Positions 6,504-15,490 of a stretch of DNA of 64,000 bases are shown here, one piece after another (the first letter of the stretch is position 1; every line of letters begins with the position of its first letter). The stretch is from DATHTC01 sp963746805 (GTDB lineage Bacteria; Actinomycetota; Thermoleophilia; Gaiellales; Gaiellaceae), in contig CAVVCQ010000008.1 in NCBI GenBank assembly GCA_963746805.1, positions 1,054,001 to 1,118,000 on the forward strand, read 5' to 3'. The notes below the pieces were generated by a model, which was given only the letters and a program-made list of their open reading frames with translations, searched no databases and had not been told where the DNA came from. Made by a program: the position numbers and the translations under genes.

Positions 6504-9500
6504 ATGGGGTTGGCAGACGCTGTCCGCCGCTGGCCCGTCCTGCGTCAGGCCCGCGGTTCCGACCGGCTCGGGCTCGGGCGTGCCGTGCAGTCGGCTGCCA
6601 CCGAGGCGCTGGCCCCGCGCACGCGCCGCGCCGACCGTGTCGTCCCGTCGGTCTGCCCCTACTGCGCCGTCGGCTGCGCGCAGCTCGCCTACGTGGAGGA
6701 CGGCGCGGTGACGCAGATCGAGGGCGACCCGGCGAGCCCGATCTCGCGGGGCCGTCTCTGCCCCAAGGGCGCGGCGAGCAAGAGCCTCGTGACGAGTCCG
6801 CTCCGCGCGGACCGGGTGAAGTACCGGCGGCCCTACGCGACGGAGTGGGAGGAACTCGACCTCGACACGGCGATGGACCTGATCGCCGACCGCATCGTCG
6901 CCACGCGCGCGGCGACCTGGGAGGAGAGCTGGCGCGACGAGGACGGCCGCGAGTACCCCACGCGGCGCACGCTCGGGCTCGGCTCGCTCGGCGGCGCCAC
7001 GCTCGACAACGAGGAGAACTACCTCATCAAGAAGCTGTTCACGGCCCTCGGCGCGATCTCGATCGAGAACCAGGCCCGCATATGACACAGCTCCACCGTC
7101 CCCGGTCTGGGGACGTCGTTCGGACGAGGCGGCGCGACCACCTACCAGGAGGACCTCGCCAACTCCGACTGCATCCTGATCATGGGCTCGAACATGGCCG
7201 AGAACCACCCGGTCGGCTTCCAGTGGGTGGTCGAGGCGAAGGAGCGCGGCGCGCGCGTGATCCACGTCGACCCGCGCTTCACCCGCACGAGCGCGCTCGC
7301 GACCGACTTCGTCCGTATCCGTGCGGGCAGCGACATCGCGTTCCTCGGCGGCATCGTCAACCACGTGCTCGAGCACGGGCGCGAGTTCCGCGAGTACGTC
7401 GTCGACTACACGAACGCGGCGGTGCTCGTGGACGAGGCGTTCCAGGACACCGAGGACCTCGACGGGCTCTTCTCCGGCTACGACCCCGAGACGCGGACGT
7501 ACGAGACGAGCTCGTGGGGGTACGCGGGCGCCGAGGTGCAGGCCTCGGGCGGCCTGCGCGAGGAGGGCGCGACGAAGGGCGAGCAGTCGGGACACGGCGG
7601 CCACGGCGCTCGGCTCGGCGACGCGCAGGCACCGGAGCGGGACGAGACGCTCGAACATCCACGCTGCGTGTTCCAGCTCCTGAAGCGGCACTTCTCCCGG
7701 TACACGCCCGAGACGGTGGCCCGCGTCTGCGGCTGCTCGCCCGAGCAGCTCGTCGCGGTCGCCGAGGCGCTCTGCGACAACTCGGGCCGCGAGCGCACGT
7801 CCGCGATCGCCTACTCCGTCGGCTGGACGCAGCACACCGTCGGCGTCCAGTACATCCGCACCGCGGCGATCCTCCAGCTCCTGCTCGGGAACGTCGGCCG
7901 GCCGGGCGGCGGGATCATGGCGCTCCGCGGGCATGCCTCGATCCAGGGCTCGACGGACATCCCCACGCTCTACAACATCCTCCCGGGCTACATCCCGATG
8001 CCGCATGCGCAGAGAGACGCCGGCTTGCCCGACTACCTCGACCTGAACACCGCGCCCGCCGGCTTCTGGGGGCGCCTCGACACGTACCTCGTCTCGCTGC
8101 TCCGGGCGTGGTGGGGCGAGCACGCGACCGCGGAGAACGACTTCTGCTTCGACCACTTGCCGCGCCTGACCGGAGACCACTCTGCCTACCAGGCGGCGCT
8201 CGCGATGCTCGACGGGACGATGAACGGCTACGTCCTCTTCGGCGAGAACCCGGCCGTCGGCTCCTCGAACTCGCGGCTGCATCGCCTCGCGCTCGCCAGG
8301 CTCGACTGGCTCGTCGTCCGCGACCTCTACGAGATCGAGTCGGCCACGTTCTGGTGCGAGGGCCCGGAGGTCGAGACCGGCGAGATCCGGACGGAGGAGT
8401 GCGGCACCGAAGTCTTCTTCCTCCCGGCGGCAGCGCACGTCGAGAAGGACGGCTCCTTCACGAACACGCAGCGGCTGCTGCAGTGGCATACGAAGGCCGT
8501 CGAGCCCACCGGCGACCGCCGCTCCGACCTCTGGTTCGCCTACCACCTCGGACGCCGGATCCGCGAGCGCCTGGCAGGGTCGACCGAGCCGCGTGACCGG
8601 CCGGTGCAGCAGCTCCGCTGGGAGCTGCCGACGGACGGCCCGACCGAGGAGCCGAGCGCCGCCGCGGTACTGCGCGAGATCAACGGCACGGACGCGGAGG
8701 GCCGTGCGCTCGGGTCGTACATGGAGCTCAAGGCCGACGGCTCCACGGCGTGCGGGTGCTGGATCTACTGCGGCGTCTTCGCCGGTGAGGAGAACCGGGC
8801 GGCCCGGCGCACGCCGCACTGGGAGCAGGGCAGGGTGCCGCTCGACTGGGCGTGGTCGTGGCCGTCGAACCGGCGCATCCTCTACAACCGTGCGTCGGCC
8901 GACCCGGCCGGCACGCCGTGGTCGGAGCGGAAGCGGTACGTCTGGTGGGACGAGGAGCAGCGGCGCTGGACGGGCCACGACGTCCCGGACTTCGAGGAGG
9001 GCAAGCCGCCCGACTACGTCCCGGCCGAGGGCGCGCAGGCCGAGGACGCGATCCGCGGCGACCGTCCGTTCGTGCTCCAGGTCGACGGCAGCGGTTGGCT
9101 GTACGCCCCGTCCGGGCTGGTCGACGGCCCGTTCCCGACGCACTACGAGCCGCACGAGTCACCGGTCGAGAACGCGCTCTACGGGCAGCGTTCGAACCCG
9201 GTGCGCCAGCTCTACCGGCGGGAGGAGAACCCCTACGAGCCCGAGCCGGGGCGGGCTGGGAACGACGCCTACCCGTACGTCGTCACGACCCATCGCCTGA
9301 CGGAGCACCACACCGCCGGCGGGATGTCGCGGACGCTCGGCTACCTCTCCGAGCTGCAGCCGGAGCTTCACTGCGAGGTCTCGCCGGAGCTCGCCCGGGA
9401 GCGCAGGCTCGAGCACGGCGGCTGGGCGACGATCGTCACCCCGCGCTCGGCGATCGAGGCGCGCGTGATGGTGACCGACCGGCTCGGGACGCTCGAGGTC

Positions 9501-9731
9501 GGCGGTCGTCCGATCCATCAGATCGGGCTGCCCTACCACTGGGGCAGCCGCGGCCTCACGACCGGCGACGCCGCGAACGACCTCTTCCCGCTGGCGCTCG
9601 ACCCCAACGTCCACATCCAGGAGGTGAAGGCGGCGGCGTGCGACATCCGGCCGGGCCGGCGCCCGCGCGGGCCGGCGCTGCGGGAGCTGGTCGACTCGTA
9701 CCCGCGCGTCTTCGAGGGGGACGAGCAATGA
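6504..9731 (+). CDS. fdhA: Selenocysteine-containing formate dehydrogenase, catalytic subunit
   Basis: One 1075-residue protein read through an in-frame TGA at 7083-7085, which should encode selenocysteine at residue 194. The TGA sits in the formate dehydrogenase active-site context NQARI-U-HSSTVPGLGTSFGRG, and coding similarity continues without a break on both sides. N-terminal CPYCAVGC and a later Cys (51, 54, 58, 86) bind a 4Fe-4S cluster; the rest is the molybdopterin oxidoreductase fold with GSNMAENHPVGF and GRPGGGIMALRGHASIQGSTD. E. coli FdnG is 1015 residues with Sec at 196. No Tat signal peptide is visible, suggesting a cytoplasm-facing enzyme. It overlaps fdhB by 4 bp. Confidence 0.92.
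7083..7115 (+). promoter_or_regulatory. Bacterial SECIS element (Sec codon plus hairpin)
   Basis: The TGA at 7083-7085 is followed after 11 nt by a perfect 7-bp stem CGTCCCC (7097-7103) / GGGGACG (7109-7115) closed by the loop GGTCT (7104-7108). From memory, E. coli fdhF has a GGUCU loop at the same distance, 18 nt after UGA. The loop is the SelB-binding determinant in that system. Confidence 0.9.
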
Positions 9732-10576
9732 CGCAGCGGGTCGGCTTCTTCACCGACACCTCCGTCTGCATCGGGTGCAAGGCCTGCGAGGTCGCGTGCA
9801 AGGAGTGGAATCTCGTCCCCGAGGACGGGCTCGACTGGACGGGCGACTCCTACGACAACACGCGCGAGCTGAGCGCGAACTCGTGGCGCCACGTCGCGTT
9901 CGTGGAGCAGGAGGCGCCGATCCGGATCGCCGACGGCGGGCCGACGATCGCGTCGGACGGAGGCGCGGTCGCGGGGGAGGGCTTCCGCTGGCTGATGGAG
10001 TCCGACGTGTGCAAGCACTGCACCCATGCTGCGTGTCTCGACGTGTGCCCGACCGGCGCGATCTTCCGCACCGAGCTCGGCACGGTGGTCGTCCAGCAGG
10101 ACGTCTGCAACGGCTGCGGCTACTGCGTTCCGGCCTGCCCGTTCGGCGTGCTCAGCCGCCGGACGCTTCCCGATCCGGCGCGCGGCGGGGCGGAGGACGG
10201 CCGCGTCTGGAAATGCACGCTCTGCTACGACCGCACGAAGGACGGGCTCGAGCCCGCGTGTGCGAAGGCATGCCCGACCGACTCGATCCAGTTCGGCCCG
10301 CTCGACGAGCTGCGCGAGCGGGCGGACGCGCGGCTGGCGAAGCTGCAGGACGAGGGGTGGAACGGGGCGCAGCTGTACGGCCGCGACCCGGGCGGCCCGG
10401 TCGGCGGGCTCGGCGCCTTCTTCCTCTTGCTGGACAAGCCCGAGACGTACGGGCTGCCGCCGGATCCGGTCGATCAGACGACGCACCTGGCGGAGTCGTG
10501 GACGGCCGCGTTCGCCGCGGGCGCGGCGCTCGTGGCAGCGACGGTGCTCGCGTTCGTCGGCGCGGGGAGGGGTTAG
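9728..10576 (+). CDS. fdhB: Formate dehydrogenase iron-sulfur subunit
   Basis: This 282-residue ferredoxin-like subunit has four cysteine clusters in order: CIGCKACEVACKEW, CKHCTHAACLDVCP, CNGCGYCVPACP and CTLCYDRTKDGLEPACAKACP, enough for four 4Fe-4S clusters that pass electrons from the catalytic subunit to the membrane subunit. The C-terminus has one hydrophobic helix (SWTAAFAAGAALVAATVL), as in the FdnH-type beta subunit, anchoring it to the membrane. The ATG overlaps the fdhA stop. Its TAG stop overlaps the GTG start of nrfD. Confidence 0.9.
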   Translation: MTQRVGFFTDTSVCIGCKACEVACKEWNLVPEDGLDWTGDSYDNTRELSANSWRHVAFVEQEAPIRIADGGPTIASDGGAVAGEGFRWLMESDVCKHCTHAACLDVCPTGAIFRTELGTVVVQQDVCNGCGYCVPACPFGVLSRRTLPDPARGGAEDGRVWKCTLCYDRTKDGLEPACAKACPTDSIQFGPLDELRERADARLAKLQDEGWNGAQLYGRDPGGPVGGLGAFFLLLDKPETYGLPPDPVDQTTHLAESWTAAFAAGAALVAATVLAFVGAGRG

Positions 10577-10598
10577 TGGCTCAGAGCCACAAAGTCCG
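10573..10598 (+). repeat. Short palindromic repeat, family 1 copy 1
   Basis: TTAGTGGCTC-A-GAGCCAC followed by AAAGTCCG. The palindrome starts in the fdhB stop codon and supplies the nrfD start GTG and its next codons. Copies are at 16605-16627 and, inverted, at 35481-35505. Confidence 0.8.
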
Positions 10599-11514
10599 GT
10601 CTCGGGCGACGCAGCCGGTCGGGGCCGAGTCCTACTACGGGCGGCCGATTCTGAAGGAGCCCACGTGGACGTGGGAGGGGCCGGCCTACCTCTTCACCGG
10701 CGGGGTCGCGGGCGGGGCAGCCGCGCTCGCGGCCGGTGCGCGGTTCGCCGGGAACGACGAGCTTGCACGCCGCGCCACGCTCGTGAACCTGGCGGCGATC
10801 GCGGTCAGCCCGGCGCTCCTCATCTCCGACCTCGGGCGGCCGGACCGCTTTCTCAACATGCTCCGCGTCGTGAAGCCGACGTCGCCGATGAACGTCGGCA
10901 CGTGGGTCGTCACCGCTTCGGGCGCCGCGTCCGGGGTCGCGGGCACCTGTGAGCTGCTGGGGATCCTCCCGCGCGTCCGTGCCGCCGCCACCACGGCGGC
11001 GGGCCTGCTCGCGCCCTTCCTCTCGACGTACACCGCCGTGCTCGTGGCCAACACCGCGGTGCCCGTGTGGCACGAGGCGCGGCGGGAGCTGCCGTTCGTC
11101 TTCGCCGGAAGCGCCGCGGCGAGCGCCGGCGCTGCGGTCGCGCTCGCGACCCCGGCCCGGTCGGCAGGGCCGGCGCGTCGGTTCGCGGTCGCCGGTGCGG
11201 CCCTCGAGCTCGCGGCCGCCGAGGTGATGGAACGGCGGCTCGGCTTCGTCGGCGAGCCGTACCACGAGGGCGAGGCCGGGCGGTTCTCGCGGCTCGCGAA
11301 GGGGCTGACTGCGAGCGGGGCGGCCGTGACCGCGCTGGCCGGGCGTCGCCGGGCGGGCGCGATCGCCGGCGGGGCGCTGCTGCTCGGCGGCGGGCTCGCC
11401 GAGCGCTGGGCGGTCTACCGGGCCGGGTTCCAGTCCGCGCGCGACCCGAAGTACGTGGTGCGGTCGCAGCGCGCGCGGCTCGGTTACCCGGAGATCCGCT
11501 CCGGCACCGAGTAG
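10576..11514 (+). CDS. nrfD: NrfD/PsrC-type membrane subunit of formate dehydrogenase
   Basis: A 312-residue polytopic membrane protein of the NrfD family. It carries the typical beginning ESYYGRPILKEPTWTWEGPAYLF and the conserved ISDLGRPDRFLNMLRVVKPTSPMNVGTW segment, which in this family lies near the quinone site. It would pass electrons from FdhB to the quinone pool. The start is GTG at 10576 after a GGGGAGGGG ribosome binding site, and the first codons lie in the short palindromic repeat, giving an N-terminus VAQSHKVRSRAT unlike other NrfD proteins. The 3' end overlaps fdhD by 31 bp. Confidence 0.85.
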   Translation: MAQSHKVRSRATQPVGAESYYGRPILKEPTWTWEGPAYLFTGGVAGGAAALAAGARFAGNDELARRATLVNLAAIAVSPALLISDLGRPDRFLNMLRVVKPTSPMNVGTWVVTASGAASGVAGTCELLGILPRVRAAATTAAGLLAPFLSTYTAVLVANTAVPVWHEARRELPFVFAGSAAASAGAAVALATPARSAGPARRFAVAGAALELAAAEVMERRLGFVGEPYHEGEAGRFSRLAKGLTASGAAVTALAGRRRAGAIAGGALLLGGGLAERWAVYRAGFQSARDPKYVVRSQRARLGYPEIRSGTE

Positions 11515-12275
11515 ACCGTCACGCGCCCGTCCCGGACGAAGCCGCACAGCGTCACGCGCTGCGTCTCTGCGAGCTCGACCGCGAGACTCGACGGAGCGCC
11601 GACGGCGACGACCACCGGGCAGCCGGCGACGGCCGCCTTCTGGACGAGCTCGAACGAGAGCCGGCCGGAGACGACGAGCACGGAACGCGAAAGCGGGAGC
11701 AGCGCGTCGAGGACCGCGCGGCCGACCACCTTGTCCATCGCGTTGTGGCGCCCCACGTCCTCGCGGACGTGGAGGAGCGTCCCGTCGGCGGCGAAGAGGC
11801 CGGTGGCATGGAGCCCGCCGGTGACGCGGAAGGCCGCCTGCGCCTCGCGGAGCCGGTCGGGCAGCACAGCCACGAGCTCCGCCGCGACGTGCAGGTCGCT
11901 CTCCACCGGCGGCGCCTCGACCGCGACCGCCTCGAGCGCGCCCTTGCCGCAGACGCCGCAGGACGAGGTCGTGTAGAAGCTCCGCCGCAGCCGCTCGGGG
12001 TCGAAGCCGGGCGCTTCGACGTCGACCGTGTTGGCGGCAAGATCGTCCGGAAGCGACGCGGCCACGGGCTGCAAGCCCTCCGAGAGGCAGAACCCGAGCG
12101 CGAGCTCCTCGTCGTGCCCGGGCGTGCGCATGGTCACCGCCACCGGGCTGCCGCCGATGCGGATCTCGAGCGGCTCCTCGACGGCGACCCGATCCTCGTC
12201 GTCGCCGCCCGGGACGCGCCGCACGGCGACGCGCGCGACCGAGTACGGCGGCGCCTCCACGGGGGCAACGTACAC
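11484..12275 (-). CDS. fdhD: FdhD, sulfurtransferase for formate dehydrogenase
   Basis: A 263-residue FdhD protein with EEPLEIRIGGSPVAVTMRTPGHDEELALGF early, the catalytic TTSSCGVCGKGALE pair of cysteines, and VREDVGRHNAMDKVVG and SGRLSFELVQKAAVAG later. FdhD takes sulfur from a cysteine desulfurase and places it on the molybdenum cofactor, which is required for formate dehydrogenase activity. It is convergent with nrfD. The GTG at 12275 is only 8 bp from the divergent HAD gene, and another GTG at 12260 is an equally good start. Confidence 0.9.
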   Translation of the reverse strand: MYVAPVEAPPYSVARVAVRRVPGGDDEDRVAVEEPLEIRIGGSPVAVTMRTPGHDEELALGFCLSEGLQPVAASLPDDLAANTVDVEAPGFDPERLRRSFYTTSSCGVCGKGALEAVAVEAPPVESDLHVAAELVAVLPDRLREAQAAFRVTGGLHATGLFAADGTLLHVREDVGRHNAMDKVVGRAVLDALLPLSRSVLVVSGRLSFELVQKAAVAGCPVVVAVGAPSSLAVELAETQRVTLCGFVRDGRVTVYSVPERISG

Positions 12276-12276
12276 T
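12271..12276 (+). promoter_or_regulatory. TANNNT -10 box for the HAD phosphatase gene
   Basis: TACACT lies 7 nt before the ATG at 12284 and overlaps the annotated GTG start of fdhD on the other strand. Confidence 0.35.
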
Positions 12277-12283
12277 CGGCCCG

Positions 12284-13048
12284 ATGGGGCGTGCCGCCGC
12301 GTTCTTCGACCTCGACCGCACGCTCCTGCGCCGCTCGAGCACGCTCGCGCTCGCCGGCTCGTTCCGCGAGTACGGCGTGATCGGGCACCTCGACCTCGCC
12401 AAGGCGGCGTTCTGGCAGCTTCTGTTCGTCGCTCGCGGTGCCGGCGCCGAGACGGTGCGGAAGGCGGCCGAGGACGGCCTGATGCTGCTCGAGGGCTTCA
12501 CGCCGGAGCAGATGCAGGAGCTGGTCGCGGGGGCGATGGAGGAAGTGCTGCGGCCGCTCGTCTACGCCGAGCCGATTCGGCTGCTCGACCGGCATCGCGA
12601 GCGCGGCGAGCCCGTCTACATCGTCTCGGCCGCGCTGCAGGAGATCGTCGACGCGCTCGCCGCCGACCTGGGCTTCGACGGCGCGCTCGGCACGGTCTGC
12701 GAGGTCGAGAACGGCGTCTACACCGGCCGCTCGATCCGCTCGCTCCACGGCGAGCACAAGGCGGTCGCGCTCGTCGAGCTCGCCGAGCGCGAGGGATACG
12801 ACCTCGCGGTCTCGACCGCGTACTCGGACAGCCACACCGACCTCCCCTTCCTCGAGGCCGTGGGCAACCCGGTGGCGGTGAACCCCGATCGCGAGCTCGC
12901 GCGGGTCGCGGCCGAGCGCGGCTGGGAGGTGCTGACCTTCAGCGACCGGCTCCACCCCGCGGTGCCGCGGCGCGTGTCGCCGGTCGTCGTCGCGCTGCCG
13001 CTCGCCGTCGGCGCCGCCATCTGGGCCGTCCGGCGCCGTGCGGCCTGA
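12284..13048 (+). CDS. HAD-IB family phosphatase (SerB-like)
   Basis: A 254-residue haloacid dehalogenase-type phosphatase. Motif I is FFDLDRTLLRRSST with Asp 9 and Asp 11, motif II is the VYIVSAA region, and motif III/IV is YSDSHTDLPFLEAVGNPVAVNPD. This matches the HAD-IB group that includes phosphoserine phosphatase and CicA-like proteins. A C-terminal hydrophobic segment (SPVVVALPLAVGAAIWAV) followed by arginines suggests membrane attachment, also common in actinobacterial members. The substrate is unknown. It overlaps the next gene by 11 bp. Confidence 0.8.
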   Translation: MGRAAAFFDLDRTLLRRSSTLALAGSFREYGVIGHLDLAKAAFWQLLFVARGAGAETVRKAAEDGLMLLEGFTPEQMQELVAGAMEEVLRPLVYAEPIRLLDRHRERGEPVYIVSAALQEIVDALAADLGFDGALGTVCEVENGVYTGRSIRSLHGEHKAVALVELAEREGYDLAVSTAYSDSHTDLPFLEAVGNPVAVNPDRELARVAAERGWEVLTFSDRLHPAVPRRVSPVVVALPLAVGAAIWAVRRRAA

Positions 13049-13805
13049 CGAGGCGCGGGCGCGGCTCGCCGCGCTCGGCTACGGGTCCGATCAGGTCGAC
13101 GCGCTCTTCGCCCACTTCGACGAGGCGGAGCGGCGCGGCAAGCTCGGCCACGGCTACTCGCGCATCGAGTGGCTCGAGCGGGAGATGCGGGACCGCATCG
13201 ACCCGGACGCCCGTCCCGAGCGCGTCGTCACGGAGGAGGCCTACGAGCGCTGGCACGGTCGCGGCGCGCTCGGCTACCTGACCCTGGACGCGGCTGCCCG
13301 CGCGACGCTGGCGGCGCCGCCGGCCCGGGCGCGGCTCGTCGTCTGCGAGGCGACGTTCCCGACCGGGATGCTCGGGCACTACGCGCGGCGGCTCGCGGAG
13401 GCGGGGCTCGTCGCGGTCCTGACGGCCACGTCGCCCCCGCGCCTCGCGCCGCCCGGCGGCGGCCCCGCGCTCGCCGGGACGAACCCGCTCGCGCTCGCGA
13501 TCCCGAGCTCGGACGGCGCGCCCGTGGTCGTGGACGTCTCACCTGCGAAGGCGACCTGGGGTGACGTGCTCCGCGGCGCGGCGCCTGCCGAGGACGTCGT
13601 CCCGTTCGGCGGCGAGCAGGCGCACAAGGCGTTCGCGCTCGCGCTCGGCCTGGGTCTGCTCGTCGCGGCCCTCACGCCGGAGGACGACTACGGAGCCGTG
13701 CTGCTCGTCGCGCGGCCGGAGGCGGACCCGGTGCCGGCGCTCCGCGCCGCCGCCGCGGGCGTCAGGCTCCCGGGCGACTCGCCGGAAAGCGGGGATCGTC
13801 CCTGA
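13038..13805 (+). CDS. Ldh_2-like (malate/L-lactate/ureidoglycolate dehydrogenase) protein, short
   Basis: This 255-residue protein resembles the Ldh_2 fold, with GHGYSRIEWLEREM near the N-terminus, FPTGMLGHYARRLAEAGLVAVLTATSPP and GTNPLALAIPSSDGAPVVVDVSPAKATWG, the nucleotide-binding strand region. Typical members are 330-360 residues and reduce 2-keto acids with NAD(P)H. This one lacks roughly 80-100 residues spread over the lid and C-terminal parts, so catalysis is uncertain. GTG start at 13038 within the HAD gene. The 3' end overlaps the convergent cupin gene by 44 bp. Confidence 0.6.
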   Translation: MRPDEARARLAALGYGSDQVDALFAHFDEAERRGKLGHGYSRIEWLEREMRDRIDPDARPERVVTEEAYERWHGRGALGYLTLDAAARATLAAPPARARLVVCEATFPTGMLGHYARRLAEAGLVAVLTATSPPRLAPPGGGPALAGTNPLALAIPSSDGAPVVVDVSPAKATWGDVLRGAAPAEDVVPFGGEQAHKAFALALGLGLLVAALTPEDDYGAVLLVARPEADPVPALRAAAAGVRLPGDSPESGDRP

Positions 13806-14397
13806 GCGAGGCCAGGTCCTCGTCGGTCTGTGCCGCGTCGGCGAACCGCTCCTCCGTCGCCGCCGCCGTGACGAGATGCTCGATCGCCTCCTCCCGCTCG
13901 CCGAGCAGCGCCTCGGCACAGGCGAGGTTGTAGAGGAAGACGGCCTCGCCGGGCCGGCGCTCGAGCGCGTCCAGCATCACCTGCTTGGCGCCGGCGTAGT
14001 CGCCCACCCCGAAGAGATGGATGGCGTCCTGGTTGTCCTCCCAGGGCATGGACTGGTAGGGCTCGCCGGGCTTCGCGCCCACGGAGAGGATCGTCGTCGC
14101 CGGCTCGGCGGCCGTCGCCGCGCGTTTGAGCGACGGGTCCCGCACGAACACCACGGTTCCCGGCGGCGCATCGGTCGTGTCGCCGTCGACCGTGAAGGTC
14201 GCGCGGCCGGTGAGCACGACGTACAGCTCCTCGTGGCCGGTCCGCTTCTCCTCGTGCTCCGGGATGATCGTCTCACCGGCCTCCTCGCCCCGCCACGCGT
14301 TGATCCCGAACGAGGAGACGCCGAAGTGACGGCGGAGCGGCGCCCAGCCGCCGGGGCCGAGGAGGTCGTCGATGCTGCCGCTCGCGTGGCCGTTCAT
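13762..14397 (-). CDS. Cupin-domain protein with TPR-like C-terminus
   Basis: A 211-residue protein. Residues about 35-110 form a cupin barrel with GHEELYVVLTGRATFTVDG and APPGTVVFVRDPS. The C-terminal part, DYAGAKQVMLDALERRPGEAVFLYNLACAEALLGEREEAIEHL, reads as one or two tetratricopeptide-type helical pairs. The metal-binding histidines of the first cupin motif are partly kept (EHEEKRTGHEE). No reaction is assigned. The ATG overlaps the stop of the DUF1028 gene, so the two are coupled. Confidence 0.7.
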   Translation of the reverse strand: MNGHASGSIDDLLGPGGWAPLRRHFGVSSFGINAWRGEEAGETIIPEHEEKRTGHEELYVVLTGRATFTVDGDTTDAPPGTVVFVRDPSLKRAATAAEPATTILSVGAKPGEPYQSMPWEDNQDAIHLFGVGDYAGAKQVMLDALERRPGEAVFLYNLACAEALLGEREEAIEHLVTAAATEERFADAAQTDEDLASLRDDPRFPASRPGA

Positions 14398-15215
14398 CCG
14401 GTCTGCCTCCTCAGCGCCTCGAGCACCACCGGGTCGACCGTGTCCTCGCCGTCGACCCGCTCTTCGAGGTTTTCGACGCCCGCCCAGTCGAAGAGTTTGT
14501 CGTAGCCGAGGCGGCCGAGCCGCTCGTCGAGCTCGCGCCGCAGCGCCGCGTCGACCGGCAGCCACTGGTCGCGCGGCGTCGTCCCGAAGAGCTCCTGGTG
14601 GATGCCGTAGATGCGGGCGAGCTCCGCCACCGGCGCCGCGTGGTCGTCCACGCGCAGGTCGACCACGACGTCGGAGAGGCCGCCGTAGCCGCCGTCCGGC
14701 TCGACGACGAGGAGCCCGGCCGACTGCTGGCCGCGCCGGTCGCCGCCGGCCAGCTGCGCCGCGGCGAGACATTCGAGCAGGCGCTCCGCGAGAGGCCGCC
14801 CCGCCGTCCCCTCGAACGTCTCCGCCAGCGCGTCGACGGTCTCGGCCGAGACGAGGATGTTCCCCTGGGCCGCATAGCCGTCGCCGGTGCGCCCGCCCGC
14901 CCAGTCGTGGCACTCCTCGCCGGTGAAGGTCGCGCTGCCGCCCCTCGCGTCGACGACGCCGAGCTGCCGGTGCGCGCGTCCGTCGTCGGCCGCGGTCAGG
15001 CGCTCGACCACGTCCGCGGCCGAGGCTCCCTCCCGCAGCAGCGCGAGCCCGTCGGGCCCGTAGCGCGGGTTCGCGTACGACTGCGTGGCGACCGCGCCGC
15101 CCGGCTCCGCCCAGGAGACGACCGAGGCCGCCGCGAGGAACTTCGACTGCACCGCGACGCCCCACTGGCCCGATTGGAGGTCGCACGCGGCGATGGAGTA
15201 GGTCGCGACGATCAC
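14394..15215 (-). CDS. DUF1028 family protein, Ntn-hydrolase-like
   Basis: A 273-residue protein that begins MIVATYSIAACDLQSGQWGVAVQSKFLA, the conserved start of DUF1028 proteins, which have an Ntn-hydrolase fold. Further family segments are GAVATQSYANPRYGPDGLALL, HRQLGVVDARGGSATFTGEECHDWAG and AAQGNILVSAETVDAL. The C-terminal 60 residues resemble a peptidoglycan-binding-like extension found in many members. Function is not established. It starts with GTG overlapping the stop of the small upstream gene (GTGA), inside a run of four coupled genes from 16191 down to 13762. Confidence 0.75.
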   Translation of the reverse strand: MIVATYSIAACDLQSGQWGVAVQSKFLAAASVVSWAEPGGAVATQSYANPRYGPDGLALLREGASAADVVERLTAADDGRAHRQLGVVDARGGSATFTGEECHDWAGGRTGDGYAAQGNILVSAETVDALAETFEGTAGRPLAERLLECLAAAQLAGGDRRGQQSAGLLVVEPDGGYGGLSDVVVDLRVDDHAAPVAELARIYGIHQELFGTTPRDQWLPVDAALRRELDERLGRLGYDKLFDWAGVENLEERVDGEDTVDPVVLEALRRQTG

Positions 15216-15490
15216 CGCTCGTAGGTGAGGGCGGTGAGGTCGAGGTCGAGCAGGTCGTCCCGGCCCGGCGGCACGAGCACGATCGCCACCTCGGGCCGCG
15301 CAAGCGCGGTCCGGACGCTGTCCGCATCGGCTGCGCGGATCGCCACCGGCCGCCCCTGCTCGTGCGCCTCGCGCAGCGCCGTCTCGTCCGAGACGTCGTC
15401 GAGCACGAGCGCCCCCTCGACGTCGATCTCGCCCTCGACCGCGATCTCCGGGACGCGCCGCCCCGTCGCGCCGAACCAGCGCTCCCTCAC
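15212..15490 (-). CDS. Small acidic protein of unknown function
   Basis: A 92-residue protein, not recognised. It begins VRERWFGATGRRVPEIAVEGEIDVEGALVLDDV and is rich in acidic residues and alanine, with no membrane segment or cysteine. It starts with GTG overlapping the stop of the metallo-hydrolase gene (GTGA) and ends overlapping the start of the DUF1028 gene. The two exact 4-bp overlaps are the main evidence that it is a real, translated gene. The C-terminal segment VAIVLVPPGRDDLLDLDLTAL is hydrophobic enough for a buried strand. Confidence 0.6.
   Translation of the reverse strand: MRERWFGATGRRVPEIAVEGEIDVEGALVLDDVSDETALREAHEQGRPVAIRAADADSVRTALARPEVAIVLVPPGRDDLLDLDLTALTYER

Noticed and set aside
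6504..7085. A separate 193-residue protein or a truncated fdhA pseudogene
   Set aside because: The stop is the selenocysteine codon with a SECIS element and the homologous sequence continues in frame to 9731.
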